Of a stretch of 64,000 bases of DNA, positions 1 to 9,000 are shown piece after piece. Origin of the DNA: Gemmatimonadota bacterium (GTDB lineage: Bacteria > Gemmatimonadota > Gemmatimonadetes > Gemmatimonadales > Gemmatimonadaceae); NCBI GenBank assembly GCA_031127075.1, contig JARIFA010000005.1, positions 1 to 64,000 on the forward strand, in the 5' to 3' direction. The first letter of the stretch is position 1; every line of letters begins with the position of its first letter. Position numbers and translations under genes: made by a program. Below the pieces are notes generated by a model, which saw only the letters and a program-made list of their open reading frames with translations, did no database searches and was not told the origin of the DNA.

Positions 1-1
1 G

Positions 2-208
2 CTCGGCGAAGCGCGCCGCATCCAGGGACGCGACACGAACGTGATGGCGGCGATCTATCACGTGGTCGAGCACTTCTCGACGCATACGGGGCAGCTCATC
101 CTGATCGCGAAGGCGACTGCGCCCGAGGGCGCGATCCGCTTCTATGACGACACCGGCGGGCTCGCGCGCCCGCTCTTCCTCCCGCCGGGCGTCAGCGATG
201 CGCCCTGA
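2..208 (+). CDS. DinB-like protein, C-terminal fragment
   Basis: The frame is open from the window edge and ends in TGA at 206-208, giving 68 residues of a longer protein. The segment HVVEHFSTHTGQLI looks like the last helix of the DinB/DUF1572 four-helix fold, where spaced histidines bind a metal and a GQ pair follows. The last 25 residues are a variable tail. The N-terminal part is outside the window, so the exact subfamily cannot be told. The next gene starts 31 bases downstream on the same strand. The enzymatic role of this family is mostly unknown (thiol transferases or metal-dependent hydrolases). Confidence 0.6.
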   Translation, partial: LGEARRIQGRDTNVMAAIYHVVEHFSTHTGQLILIAKATAPEGAIRFYDDTGGLARPLFLPPGVSDAP

Positions 209-239
209 CCCGACCCCCTTCACGCTCTCAGGACACCAG

Positions 240-1769
240 ATGCGCGATCCCCGACGTTCCATGCGAGTCGTCCAGTCAGCGCTGCTCGCAATCCTTCTGC
301 TCGTCGGGTGCCGAGCCCCGGACGCCCGTGAGCGCGTCGACCTGCTCATCCGCGGCGGGATCGTCGTCACGATGGACTCCGGTCGGCGCGTGCTCGAGGA
401 CGGTGCGGTGGCGGTCCGTGGAACACGCATCGTCGCGGTCGGTCCGACCGCCGAGGTCGCCGCACGATTCGTCGCCGACGAGACGATTGACGCGGCGCGG
501 CAGATCGTGATGCCGGGGCTCATCGATGGCCACGGCCACGCCGGGCACGGGCTCGTGAAGTCGCTTGGGATGGACACCGACGCCTTCTACCCGGCCACGG
601 AGGCGATCTATGCCCGCGGGTCGACGGTGGAATTCTGGCGCGCCGAGGCGTTCCTCACGGGGGCGGAGCGGGTGCGGTTCGGCGTCACCACCTCGCTCAG
701 CTTCCTGGGTGGGGGCGACATGGTGATGCGCACCGATGATGCCAAGTACGGCGATGCGTATCTGCAGGCGATGGAGCAGGTGGGCCTTCGCTTCATCCTC
801 GCCGTCGGGCCGCGGCGCCCGCCCTTTCCGCAGCGCTACGTCGAGTGGGTGGGCGACAGCGCGCGTCCGGTCGACGTGAGCTTCGACCAGCAGCTCGCGG
901 TCTCGGAAGAACTGATCCGCGCCTGGCATCGGAAGGGGGATGGGCGCTTGCAGCTCGCGATGGCGTTCCCGACCCATCATCCGGAGCAGACGCCGCTCCG
1001 CGGCGGCGCGCTCGACTCCCTCGTCGCGCAGGCGCGCGCCACCCGCGCCCTCTCGAAGACCCACGGTCTCCTCTTCACGCAGGACGGCCACTCGAAGTAC
1101 AGCGTGAAGTTCGCCGACGAGGTCTTCGACATCCTCGGCCCCGACGTCCTCCTCTCGCACGCCACCGGGATGACCGACGAGGAGATCGCCATCGTCGCGC
1201 GCACGGGGACGAAGGTCGTGCATAACCCCAGCGCGAACGCCGCCATGCGTGAGCGGTTCCGGCTCGTCGAGCTTCTCGACGCGCGGGTCACCGTGATGCT
1301 CGGGTCGGATGGTGTGGCGCCCGACCGGAGCTATGACATGTTCCGGCACGTCTTCCAGGCGATGCGCTATCACCGTGCGGCGTGGCAGGATACCAAGGTC
1401 CTCCCCGCTGGGAAGGCGCTCGAGATGGTGACGGTCGACGCCGCTCGGGCCCTCGGGATGGCCGACGAGATCGGGTCGCTCGAGGCGGGGAAGCGTGCCG
1501 ATATCATCCTCGTCGACGCCGCGCGCCCGCACATGATGCCGGCGCAGATGCCGCTCTATCGGCTCGCCTACTTCGCGAACGGCAACGACGTCACCACGAC
1601 CATCGTCGACGGCCGCATCCTGATGCGCGACCGCGTCCTCCAGACCGTGGACGAGCGCCGCGTGGTGGATGACGCGCAGCGGGAGGCCGACCTCGCGATC
1701 CGTCGGACGGGACTCGACTCGCTGCTGCAGACCCCGGACGGCTTCTGGGGGCGGAGCCGACTCCCCTAG
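240..1769 (+). CDS. Amidohydrolase lipoprotein (AtzA/TrzN, SAH-deaminase-like)
   Basis: A 509-residue metal-dependent hydrolase of the cyclic amidohydrolase superfamily. After a basic n-region and hydrophobic stretch there is a lipobox (LLVGC, Cys24), so it is probably anchored in a membrane on the periplasmic side. The HxH metal motif is in PGLIDGHGH. Later motifs typical of the ATZ/TRZ branch are SHATGMTDEE, VVHNPSAN and GSDG. The C-terminal EIGSLEAGKRADIILVD is the family's usual composite-domain return strand. ATG 240 was chosen because AGGA lies 7 bases upstream; ATG 261 has no such site. Family members hydrolyse amino or chloro groups on purines, triazines or related rings; the substrate here cannot be read. 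Secretion of this branch is unusual. Confidence 0.85.
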   Translation: MRDPRRSMRVVQSALLAILLLVGCRAPDARERVDLLIRGGIVVTMDSGRRVLEDGAVAVRGTRIVAVGPTAEVAARFVADETIDAARQIVMPGLIDGHGHAGHGLVKSLGMDTDAFYPATEAIYARGSTVEFWRAEAFLTGAERVRFGVTTSLSFLGGGDMVMRTDDAKYGDAYLQAMEQVGLRFILAVGPRRPPFPQRYVEWVGDSARPVDVSFDQQLAVSEELIRAWHRKGDGRLQLAMAFPTHHPEQTPLRGGALDSLVAQARATRALSKTHGLLFTQDGHSKYSVKFADEVFDILGPDVLLSHATGMTDEEIAIVARTGTKVVHNPSANAAMRERFRLVELLDARVTVMLGSDGVAPDRSYDMFRHVFQAMRYHRAAWQDTKVLPAGKALEMVTVDAARALGMADEIGSLEAGKRADIILVDAARPHMMPAQMPLYRLAYFANGNDVTTTIVDGRILMRDRVLQTVDERRVVDDAQREADLAIRRTGLDSLLQTPDGFWGRSRLP

Positions 1770-1791
1770 GGCGTCGCGCCGCCCGCCCGCG

Positions 1792-3216
1792 TCAGCGCGG
1801 GAACATCCCGATGTACGCCTCGGCATCGAACTTCTCCCGCGCCCGCGCGAGGCTCATCGGACGGATCACGCCGAAGACCGGTTTGTCGAACCAGGGCCGG
1901 TCGAACTTCCCGAAGCACCACTGGATGCCGCCGTAACTCGACGGGTCGCGCCCGTCGAGCGCCCACTTGTTGTTGAGGTGGATCAGGTGCTCGAGCGCGT
2001 GCTTGTAGCGCGCCGTCCAGAGCAGCACCGACTTTCCCCAGAGCATCCGCACGACGTTGTGCATGTGCCCTGTGCGCACCATCTCCCGCTGCGCCGCGTT
2101 CCAGAGCTCGTCGTGCGTCTCGGCGCGCTCGAGCTGCTCAAGCGAATAGACCGCCTCGCGTGGGTCGTCGGTGTGCGCCGCCATCGTGCGATGCACCCAG
2201 TCGGGGAGCCCCTTCAGCTTGCCGAACTCGGGGTTCCGCAGGCAGAAGTTGAGCGCGAGTTCGCGCCAGGTGACGAGCTCGTCCTGGAACTTCGCCGCCG
2301 ACTCGGCGTGCCCCGCCGCACGCACGGTGCGCAGCACCTCAGCGGCCGAGATCTGGCCGAAGTGCAGATAGGGCGAGAGGCGCGACGAGCCTGCCGTGTC
2401 GGAGGGTTCGTTGCGGCGCTCGGCGTAGTCCGCGAGCGCGCCGTCGCAGAAGGCGTGCAGCCGCGCGCGTGCGCCGTCGAGCCCACTCGCGAACGGGACC
2501 GGCGGGACCGTGTGGTCGATCTCGCAGCGCGCGACCTCCGCGGCCACGTCGAGGCGCTCGAGGTCGAGCCGGTCGACCTCGAGCGAGCGCCAGACGGCCT
2601 CCGGCAGCGCCCGCGCCGCCGGGCGGTCCTCGACCGGCTCGAGCGCGAGGTCGAGGAGCTTCGCGATCTTCGGTCGGATGGTCCGCGCGGCGTACTCCTC
2701 CTTCACGAACGCCCCCGAAGGGACGATCCCGTGCGACTCCACCGCGTCCACCCGGCAGGGGGCACGCTCGGCGAAGCGGGCGGTGCGTTCCGCGATTCCG
2801 GCGGTGGGGAAGCGGTCGGTGACCACGAGCGCCGCGCGCGCGGCGAGACGGTCCACCACACGACGGTCATCGTCGCGGCGGCGCCGCAGCACGAACTGAT
2901 ACGAGAGCCCGAGGGACGCGGCGCGGGCGTGGAGGGCGCGGGCGTTCTCGAGGATGACCGTGTGGATCCGGTCGCTCGCGTGCTCGTAGGTGGGGTCGAG
3001 TCCCTGATGGATCAGGAGGGGTTTGTTGAGACGGTCGGCGTGGAGGACCGCCTGGCGGAGCGCCCAGTTCTCCTCGAACCGGTGTGTGCTCTGCATCCAG
3101 TAGAGGACGTATTCCCCCTCGGGTTGGGTCCGGACCTCGTTGAGGGTGACCGTGCGGAGGGCGAGCTGGTCCCGGACGAAGTCGGACTCAAGGGGATGGG
3201 GGCGCGCCTGGCTCAT
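1792..3216 (-). CDS. phr: Class II CPD photolyase
   Basis: About 474 residues, the usual length of class II cyclobutane pyrimidine dimer photolyases, which use FAD and light to split UV-induced dimers. The protein opens with the class II N-terminal motif VLYWMQSTHR. The FAD domain has SRLSPYLHFGQIS and MHNVVRMLWGKSVL, and the C-terminal signature is KWALDGRDPSSYGGIQW. Class II enzymes are distinct from the E. coli PhrB type, and these motifs fit class II best. ATG 3216 is taken as start; a TTG 9 bases upstream is possible and neither has a clear Shine-Dalgarno site. The gene converges on the amidohydrolase with 22 bases between stops. Confidence 0.92.
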   Translation of the reverse strand: MSQARPHPLESDFVRDQLALRTVTLNEVRTQPEGEYVLYWMQSTHRFEENWALRQAVLHADRLNKPLLIHQGLDPTYEHASDRIHTVILENARALHARAASLGLSYQFVLRRRRDDDRRVVDRLAARAALVVTDRFPTAGIAERTARFAERAPCRVDAVESHGIVPSGAFVKEEYAARTIRPKIAKLLDLALEPVEDRPAARALPEAVWRSLEVDRLDLERLDVAAEVARCEIDHTVPPVPFASGLDGARARLHAFCDGALADYAERRNEPSDTAGSSRLSPYLHFGQISAAEVLRTVRAAGHAESAAKFQDELVTWRELALNFCLRNPEFGKLKGLPDWVHRTMAAHTDDPREAVYSLEQLERAETHDELWNAAQREMVRTGHMHNVVRMLWGKSVLLWTARYKHALEHLIHLNNKWALDGRDPSSYGGIQWCFGKFDRPWFDKPVFGVIRPMSLARAREKFDAEAYIGMFPR

Positions 3217-3388
3217 CCTCGGCAAAGTCCGCGGGGGTGGCGCCGGGTTCCCGTGCCCGCTATGATTGACCTATCGGCGGCCCCGCCCAGACCCACCGGA
3301 CGGGGCCGTTGGCGTGACGGGAACCTTGGCCGCTCGTCCGGGTATGTGTGGGCTGGACGAGGGGTTACGCGGTGGACCGACACGATGC

Positions 3389-3461
3389 GGGGCTGTAGCT
3401 CAGCTGGGAGAGCGCTGCAATCGCACTGCAGAGGTCAGGGGTTCGATCCCCCTCAGCTCCA
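3389..3461 (+). tRNA. tRNA-Ala(CGC)
   Basis: A 73-base cloverleaf with discriminator A. The 7-bp acceptor stem pairs GGGGCTG with CAGCTCC; the D stem is GCTC/GAGC; the anticodon stem CTGCA/TGCAG encloses loop ATCGCAC with anticodon CGC; the T arm is AGGGG TTCGATC CCCCT. No CCA is encoded. It reads GCG, a preferred codon in this GC-rich genome. It is a singleton between divergent photolyase and convergent BstA-like genes. Confidence 0.96.
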
Positions 3462-3583
3462 TATAGTTGGTTGAGTAGTCGCTGGTCCGTATGACACAAC
3501 TGAAGCCCGCCGCCGTTCGGTAGGACGGAGAGTTCCAATGACGGCGTGCGTGGCAAGTGTCACACGAGTCCAGCATCCCCAGG

Positions 3584-3612
3584 CGCCGCGAACCTTTGGG
3601 TTCGCGGCGTTT
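3584..3612. terminator. Hairpin terminator between tRNA-Ala and BstA-like gene
   Basis: An 11-bp perfect stem (3584-3594 with 3599-3609) with loop TTTG, followed by TTT on the plus strand. It is placed to end both the tRNA-Ala transcript and the converging gene at 3637-4167. The T-run is short. Confidence 0.6.
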
Positions 3613-3636
3613 CGCGTCTCCGGGGAGCACGAGTCC

Positions 3637-4167
3637 CTACCAGCCCTCGCGCATCCGTAACCCGGTGACGTGCGCCGTGTGGTGCCGTCCGTGCCACGCA
3701 TACAGCGCCAGCAGCATCTCGAGCGTCTGCGGCCCGTTCACCGGATGCACGTACGGGCGCGCGAACTGGTCCGGCGTCATCGCCTCGAACAGGGAGACGA
3801 GCCGCGCGTGTGTCCCCTCGATGATCTGCAGGGAGGGGCCGAGCGGCAGTCGCGCGTCCGCCAAGGTCGCGAACCCCTTCTCGCTGTACGGGCGGATCGT
3901 CGGGTTCTCCTCGGTCAGGGCAAGCTTGAGCCGGATGAGGGCGTTGGTGTGGGAGTCCGCGAGATGATGGACCACTTGCCGGACCGTCCAGCCATCGGGA
4001 CGGTACGGGGTGTCGAGCTGGGCGTCCGTGAGCCCGTGGAGGGCGCCGTGGAGCTCGGTCGGGAGGTCGCGGATCCGGGCGATGCGCTCGACGCGATCCT
4101 CGGTCGTGGACGTGGCGGGGCGCTCGAAGCGGCCCAGCGGGTACGCGAGATCGATGGTCATCCGCAA
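3637..4167 (-). CDS. BstA/YfiT-like DinB superfamily protein
   Basis: 176 residues. The core PDGWTVRQVVHHLADSHTNA and the C-terminal YAWHGRHHTAHV carry the three histidines that bind metal in the YfiT/BstA branch of the DinB superfamily. In Firmicutes, BstA moves bacillithiol onto electrophiles; here the thiol partner is unknown, so only a metal-dependent thiol transferase or hydrolase role can be inferred. A TTG start at 4167 is chosen because GAGGG lies 6 bases upstream; ATG 4161 would remove two residues. The frame is flanked by hairpins and lies between two tRNA genes on the other strand. Confidence 0.82.
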   Translation of the reverse strand: MRMTIDLAYPLGRFERPATSTTEDRVERIARIRDLPTELHGALHGLTDAQLDTPYRPDGWTVRQVVHHLADSHTNALIRLKLALTEENPTIRPYSEKGFATLADARLPLGPSLQIIEGTHARLVSLFEAMTPDQFARPYVHPVNGPQTLEMLLALYAWHGRHHTAHVTGLRMREGW

Positions 4168-4250
4168 AAGCTACCCTCGGAAGGGTTGCCCGGCGGGATG
4201 GCTCGGTCTAGACTTCGGATTCCCGAAGAGCTGCACGCTCATCGGGTCTC

Positions 4251-4323
4251 TGCCCCTTGGTGTAACTGGCAACACGCCTGACTCTGGATCAGGAGAGTCC
4301 TGGTTCGATCCCAGGAGGGGCAA
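4251..4323 (+). tRNA. tRNA-Gln(CTG)
   Basis: A 73-base cloverleaf. The acceptor stem pairs TGCCCCT with AGGGGCA, with discriminator A. Anticodon stem CCTGA/TCAGG encloses loop CTCTGGA with anticodon CTG. The T arm is CCTGG TTCGATC CCAGG. It reads CAG, the same codon that is heavily repeated in the poly-Q tract of the fibre operon at 13.5 kb. No CCA is encoded. Confidence 0.95.
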
Positions 4324-4329
4324 CTCGCA

Positions 4330-4361
4330 GGGCCCGTTCATCGTACACGATGAGCGGGCCC
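4330..4361. terminator. Strong hairpin after tRNA-Gln
   Basis: An inverted repeat, GGGCCCGTTCATCG at 4330-4343 with CGATGAGCGGGCCC at 4348-4361: 14 pairs including one T-G, with a TACA loop. It begins 7 bases after the tRNA and probably ends or trims its transcript. No T-run follows, so intrinsic termination is uncertain. Confidence 0.5.
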
Positions 4362-4387
4362 TCGGCGTTTCGGCCTATCTTCCCCCG

Positions 4388-4897
4388 ATGCTCGCCACCC
4401 TCGCCCTCGCCATGACCCTCGCCGGGCCCGCCGACTCCCTCCGGTTCCCGACGGTCACCTCCGAGAACCTCGAGGGGCGCACCCTCACCCTCCCGGCCGA
4501 CTTCTCCGGCGACCGTAACGTCGTCTTCGTCGCCTTCCTGATGCAGCAGCAGAAGGACGTCGACACCTGGAGCCCTTGGCTCCGGCAGACGCTCCCGAAG
4601 CATCCCGGCTCGGATTTCTACGAGATCCCGACCATCCAGCGGATGGTCGCGCCGATGCGCTGGGTGATCAACCGCGGGATGCGCGGCGGCATCCCCGACC
4701 GCGCGGTGCGCGAGCGCACGGTCACGCTCTACATCGACAAGGCGCCGTTCAAGGCCGCGCTCGGGATCACCGCCGAGTCGGCGATCCACGTCCTGCTGGT
4801 GAATCGCGCGGGGCGCATCCTCTGGCGGACGACGGGGGCCTTCACGCCGGCCAAGGCCGCCGAGCTCGACCGCGCGCTCGCCACCGAGCGGCGATAA
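4388..4897 (+). CDS. Exported thioredoxin-fold protein, ATP10-like
   Basis: 169 residues. A short hydrophobic N-terminus (LATLALAMTLAGPADS) looks like a signal peptide. The pattern NLEGRTLTLPADFSGDRNVVFVAFLMQQQKDVDTW matches the start of ATP10/peroxiredoxin-like thioredoxin folds, and HVLLVNRAGRILWRTTGAF matches their last strands. There is no CxxC or any cysteine, so it is unlikely to be a redox enzyme. ATP10 assists ATP synthase assembly in mitochondria; bacterial relatives are uncharacterised, so that role must not be assumed. ATG 4388 fits the signal peptide; the frame upstream runs through the tRNA and is not coding. Confidence 0.65.
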   Translation: MLATLALAMTLAGPADSLRFPTVTSENLEGRTLTLPADFSGDRNVVFVAFLMQQQKDVDTWSPWLRQTLPKHPGSDFYEIPTIQRMVAPMRWVINRGMRGGIPDRAVRERTVTLYIDKAPFKAALGITAESAIHVLLVNRAGRILWRTTGAFTPAKAAELDRALATERR

Positions 4898-4944
4898 GCG
4901 ATCCGGGATGCGAGGCCGCAGGGCCGAGGGCATATTCCCGCATC

Positions 4945-6042
4945 ATGCCGCCCGCCTCGGACTCCGATCAGCGCCCCTCCGTCCTGATCGTCGAAGACAC
5001 CCCCGATCATGTGCTCCTGTTGCATGGGTTGCTCAAGGATCGGTACCGCCTGCAGGTGGCGACCAGCGGCGCGCGCGCCCTTGAGCTCGTCCAGGCCGCG
5101 CCGCCCGACCTCATCCTGATGGATCTCCTGCTGCCGGGGATGAGCGGGTTCGATGTCTGCGAACGGCTCAAGGCTGATCCGACGACGCGGGCGATCCCGG
5201 TCATCTTTCTGACGTCGAGCACCGAGGCCGAGGATGAGGAGCGCGGCTTCGGCGTCGGCGCCGTGGATTTCATCGGCAAACCGTTCGCGGCCTCGGTGGT
5301 GCGGGCGCGCATCGCGACGCATCTCGCCCTGCAGGACGCCTCCGATCGACTCCGCAGTCAGAATGTGGTGCTCGAGGAGGCCGTCGCGCAGCGGACCTCC
5401 GAGCTCGCCGTCAGCCAGGATGTGGCGATCCGCGCACTGGCCTCGCTGGTGGAGACCCGCGACAACGAGACCGGCTTCCACATCCTGCGCACGCAGCACT
5501 ACGTGCGTGCCCTCGCCGAGCAGCTGCGGACGCACCCGGGGCTCGGAGCGCATTTCACGCCGGCGTCGATCGAGGCGCTCTTCAAGTCCGCCCCGCTCCA
5601 CGACATCGGCAAGGTGGGCATCTCGGATGACATCCTCCGGCATCCCGGCAAGCTCTCGCCTGAGGCCTTTGAGATCCTCAAGACCCATACGACGCTCGGG
5701 CGCGAGGCACTCGAGCGCGCGGAGCGGGAGATCGGGGTGACGGTCGGGTTCCTGGCGTATGCCAAGGAGATCGCGCAGTCGCACCACGAGCGCTGGGACG
5801 GCGCCGGCTATCCGCACGGATTGGTCGGCGAGGCAATCCCGGTGGCGGCGCGACTGATGGCGCTGGCGGACGTCTATGATGCGCTGCGCTCCCGGCGCGT
5901 CTATAAGGAGGCGTATCCCGCCGAGGAGGCGGAGCAGATCATCCGCGGTGGGCGCGGGACGCAGTTCGATCCAGCGGTCGTGGATGCCTTCGAGGCGGTC
6001 CGAGCCGAATTCCGTGCGATCGCCGACCGATTCCAGGATTAA
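4945..6042 (+). CDS. Response regulator with HD-GYP phosphodiesterase domain
   Basis: 365 residues, cytoplasmic. Residues about 13-130 are a receiver domain (VLIVEDTPDH, phospho-acceptor Asp in LILMDLLLPG, Lys in FIGKPF). A short coiled linker leads to an HD-GYP domain: PLHDIGKVGI holds the HD pair and HHERWDGAGYP the GYP signature. HD-GYP enzymes hydrolyse cyclic-di-GMP through a two- or three-metal site, and all the key residues are visible. The gene is followed after 3 bases by the hybrid kinase, its likely phosphodonor, and then by a diguanylate cyclase, so the cluster can both make and break c-di-GMP. Confidence 0.95.
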   Translation: MPPASDSDQRPSVLIVEDTPDHVLLLHGLLKDRYRLQVATSGARALELVQAAPPDLILMDLLLPGMSGFDVCERLKADPTTRAIPVIFLTSSTEAEDEERGFGVGAVDFIGKPFAASVVRARIATHLALQDASDRLRSQNVVLEEAVAQRTSELAVSQDVAIRALASLVETRDNETGFHILRTQHYVRALAEQLRTHPGLGAHFTPASIEALFKSAPLHDIGKVGISDDILRHPGKLSPEAFEILKTHTTLGREALERAEREIGVTVGFLAYAKEIAQSHHERWDGAGYPHGLVGEAIPVAARLMALADVYDALRSRRVYKEAYPAEEAEQIIRGGRGTQFDPAVVDAFEAVRAEFRAIADRFQD

Positions 6043-6045
6043 GCC

Positions 6046-9000
6046 ATGCCCGTTCGCGACCTGAAGTTCGTCTCCAAGACGATGGCGGAGTTCCGGCTCT
6101 GGTTCGGGGCCGGGGCCGCACTGGTGTTCCTCGCGCTCGCGTTCCTCCAGTCGCAATCCGGTGGGGTCGGGCTCGCGGGTGGTGATCCGCTGATTCTCGT
6201 GGAGCTGACCATCGCCCTCCTCTGCACGATGGACGTCTGGTGGCTCGTGGTGCGTCGGCGTGGCTCCCCGCTTGCGTCGGGGATTCCCATCCTCGCGATG
6301 GGGGCGGCGCTGCTCTCGTTGTGGATCAACGGCGAAGGGAACCTCATCTACGTCCTCGTCTGTACGGGCTTGGTGTTCATCTTCCTGCCGCTCCGCCTCG
6401 CGCTGGGGGTCTCGCTTGGCGCGCTGGTGCTCGCGTACGGCATCCTCTCGATCCGCTGGGCGGCCGATGGCTGGGTACTCATCCGGGTGGTCATCGCGAA
6501 CGGGACGGGGCTGGGGATCTGTTTGCTCTCCCGGTCGGCCTTCGACCGGCTCTCTGCGGGATATCGTCAGACGGTGCAGCTGCTCGAGGATTCCCTCGAG
6601 GCGTCGGAGCATGGCATCGGGGTCATCGGCAGCGATGGAGCAATCAAGGTCTACAATGAGCGGGCCGCAGCGATGTTCGACGCCCCGCCCTGGCTGGGCG
6701 AGGCCTTCCGGGCGGGGCGCACGGTCACGGTCCAGGACCTCGTGGCCCTGCAGCGGAGTCGAGGCGAGATTGCGGTGGTGGCCGAGTCGTCACCGGACGC
6801 GGCCCGTGCGATCGAGTACGGCGCGAATGTCTTCGATCCCGATTTCCCGCAGCGTTTCGTCCGGAAGTCGCTGCAGGGGCGCTGGATCGAGGTGATCACC
6901 CGGCCGATGCCGTCCGGGGACCTCGTGCGGAGCTATGCGGACGTCACCGCCTATCAGGAGGCGCTGGTCGCTGCCGAGGCCGCCGCCTCGGCCCGGACGC
7001 TGTTCCTCGCCAACGTCAGTCACGGGTTTCGGACCCCGTTGAACGCGATGCTCGGGCTGAGCCACCTCGCGTTGGAATCCGACCTCTCCCCTCGGCAGCG
7101 ACAGTGGGTCGAGCAGATCCAGACCGCTGGGCACGAGCTGCTCACGCTCGTCGAGGACGTCATCGACCTGACCGGCCTCGAGAGCGGGGCGTCGCAGGTC
7201 GTGCGGGCGCAGGTGGCGCTGGAGGATGTGTTGTCGCCCGTCCAGCGGCTCGTGGCGCCGTTCTGCGTCGCCCGCGGGACACCCTTTACGATCTCGGTCG
7301 CCCCGGACGTGCCTGCCGAGGTCAGCGTGGATCCGGCGCGACTCATCCGGGTGCTCGGGGTGATGGTCCGCCAGGCGGCGCGGACCCAGGCCTCACTCCC
7401 GCTCGAACTCGCCGTCACCGCCGGCGACGATCCGTCGCAGGGCGCCAGCATCCGATTCGCGCTGCGTGCCGGAGCCTTCGATGCGATGCGCGACGCATCG
7501 ACCGACGTCGCGGACCCACTGCGGGCGAGCGCGTTCGGTGCCGCGGCCGGAGACGAAGCGACCGATGCGCAACGCATCGCCGTCTGCAAACGCTATGTGG
7601 CCCTGATGGGCGGGTCGTGCGGCGTCGACCCCGCCGAGGATGGGGCGACGTCATTCTGGATCACCCTGCCGCTTGCGGCGACGGTGCGGCCATCGGCGCG
7701 AGTGTCCGGGCCGACCCCGGTGGTGACGATCGAGGACCGCCGTCCGGCGGTGCGTCCCGCGTCGCCCGATGCGCCAAGGCCCAGGGACCCGTCAGCCTCG
7801 TCACGTCTGCAGGCGCTAATCGCATCAGTCGGCAACGCCGCCGGGGCCTTGGTCGACCTGCCGTACCGTGGATGGGTGCTGGGCACGCTGGTGGTCGGCA
7901 TCGGGATGATCGGGATGTCTGGATTGACGGCGCTCTTCGCCGGGTGGGAGCCTTCGCAGACCACGTGGCGGCGTGTGGTGCTCCCGGCCGCCGGCATCGG
8001 CGTCGGCCTCGTGCTCGTCGCCTGGTGGCACCGGCGCTTCGATCGCGAGTCGTCGCGGATGCGCGTCATCGTGGCCGCGGTGATGATGGGGATCTTTGTG
8101 TTCGCCGTCGGCTTGAATGGGGCCTCGGCAGCCATCTTCCTCTCTGCGGCGGTGCTCTATACCTACGTCAGCTTCCCGCTCGCCACGGCACGTGGGTTGT
8201 GCGCGTTCCTGATCGCCGCTGTCTCGCTGCGATTCGCCCTGGTGCCGACGGAGTTTCTCGTCTTCACGCGAGCGCTGACGGCGGGGCTCCTGACCGTCTT
8301 TCTGGCGGATCAGCTCCTCAGGGCCTTGCAGCTCTCCGGTGTTGCACTCGACGAGACCGCCGTGGCGCTTCGGAGTGCCTCCGGGGCCCTGCTGGACGAC
8401 AACGCCGCCCTCGTCCGACGGTCCGAGGCCGCCCAGTCGGCACTCGACCGCCGGACCGAGCTGATGGGCGTGGTCAGCCACGAGATCCGCACGCCGATGA
8501 ACGCGATCCTCGGGCTGACACAACTCGCGCTGCAAAGCGATCTGGCGGGCCGACAGCGGGAGTGGATGGACCGCATCCGGCGTCACGGCGTCCACCTCAC
8601 GGGGTTGGTGCACAACATCCTCGACGCCACGCGGATCGAGGCCGGGAAGATGACCCTTCGCGTCGGCAGCTTCGACCTCGACGACGTCGTCCGGCAGGTC
8701 GGCGACGTTCTGGCGTCGGAGGCGGAGGCGAAGGGATTGCGGACCGGTATCGACATCGCCCCCGACGTTCCGCGCTGGATCCAAGGCGACATCGTGCGGT
8801 TCACCCAGATCTTCCATAACCTGATCACCAACGCCGTCCGCGCGACCGCGGAGGGCGAGGTGCGCGTCCGCGTGCGACGCGCGTCGGAGGCAGGACCGGG
8901 ACTCTGGCTCCGCCTCGAAGTCCAGGATACCGGGAGCGGCCTCTCGGCGGAGGCCCAGCGACAGATCTTCGCGCGCCGGCCTCAGCTCGAGGCCCGAGCG

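Noticed and set aside
3389-4323. Genomic island anchored at the two tRNA genes
   Set aside because: No integrase, no repeated tRNA 3' end and no change in gene type or composition around them.
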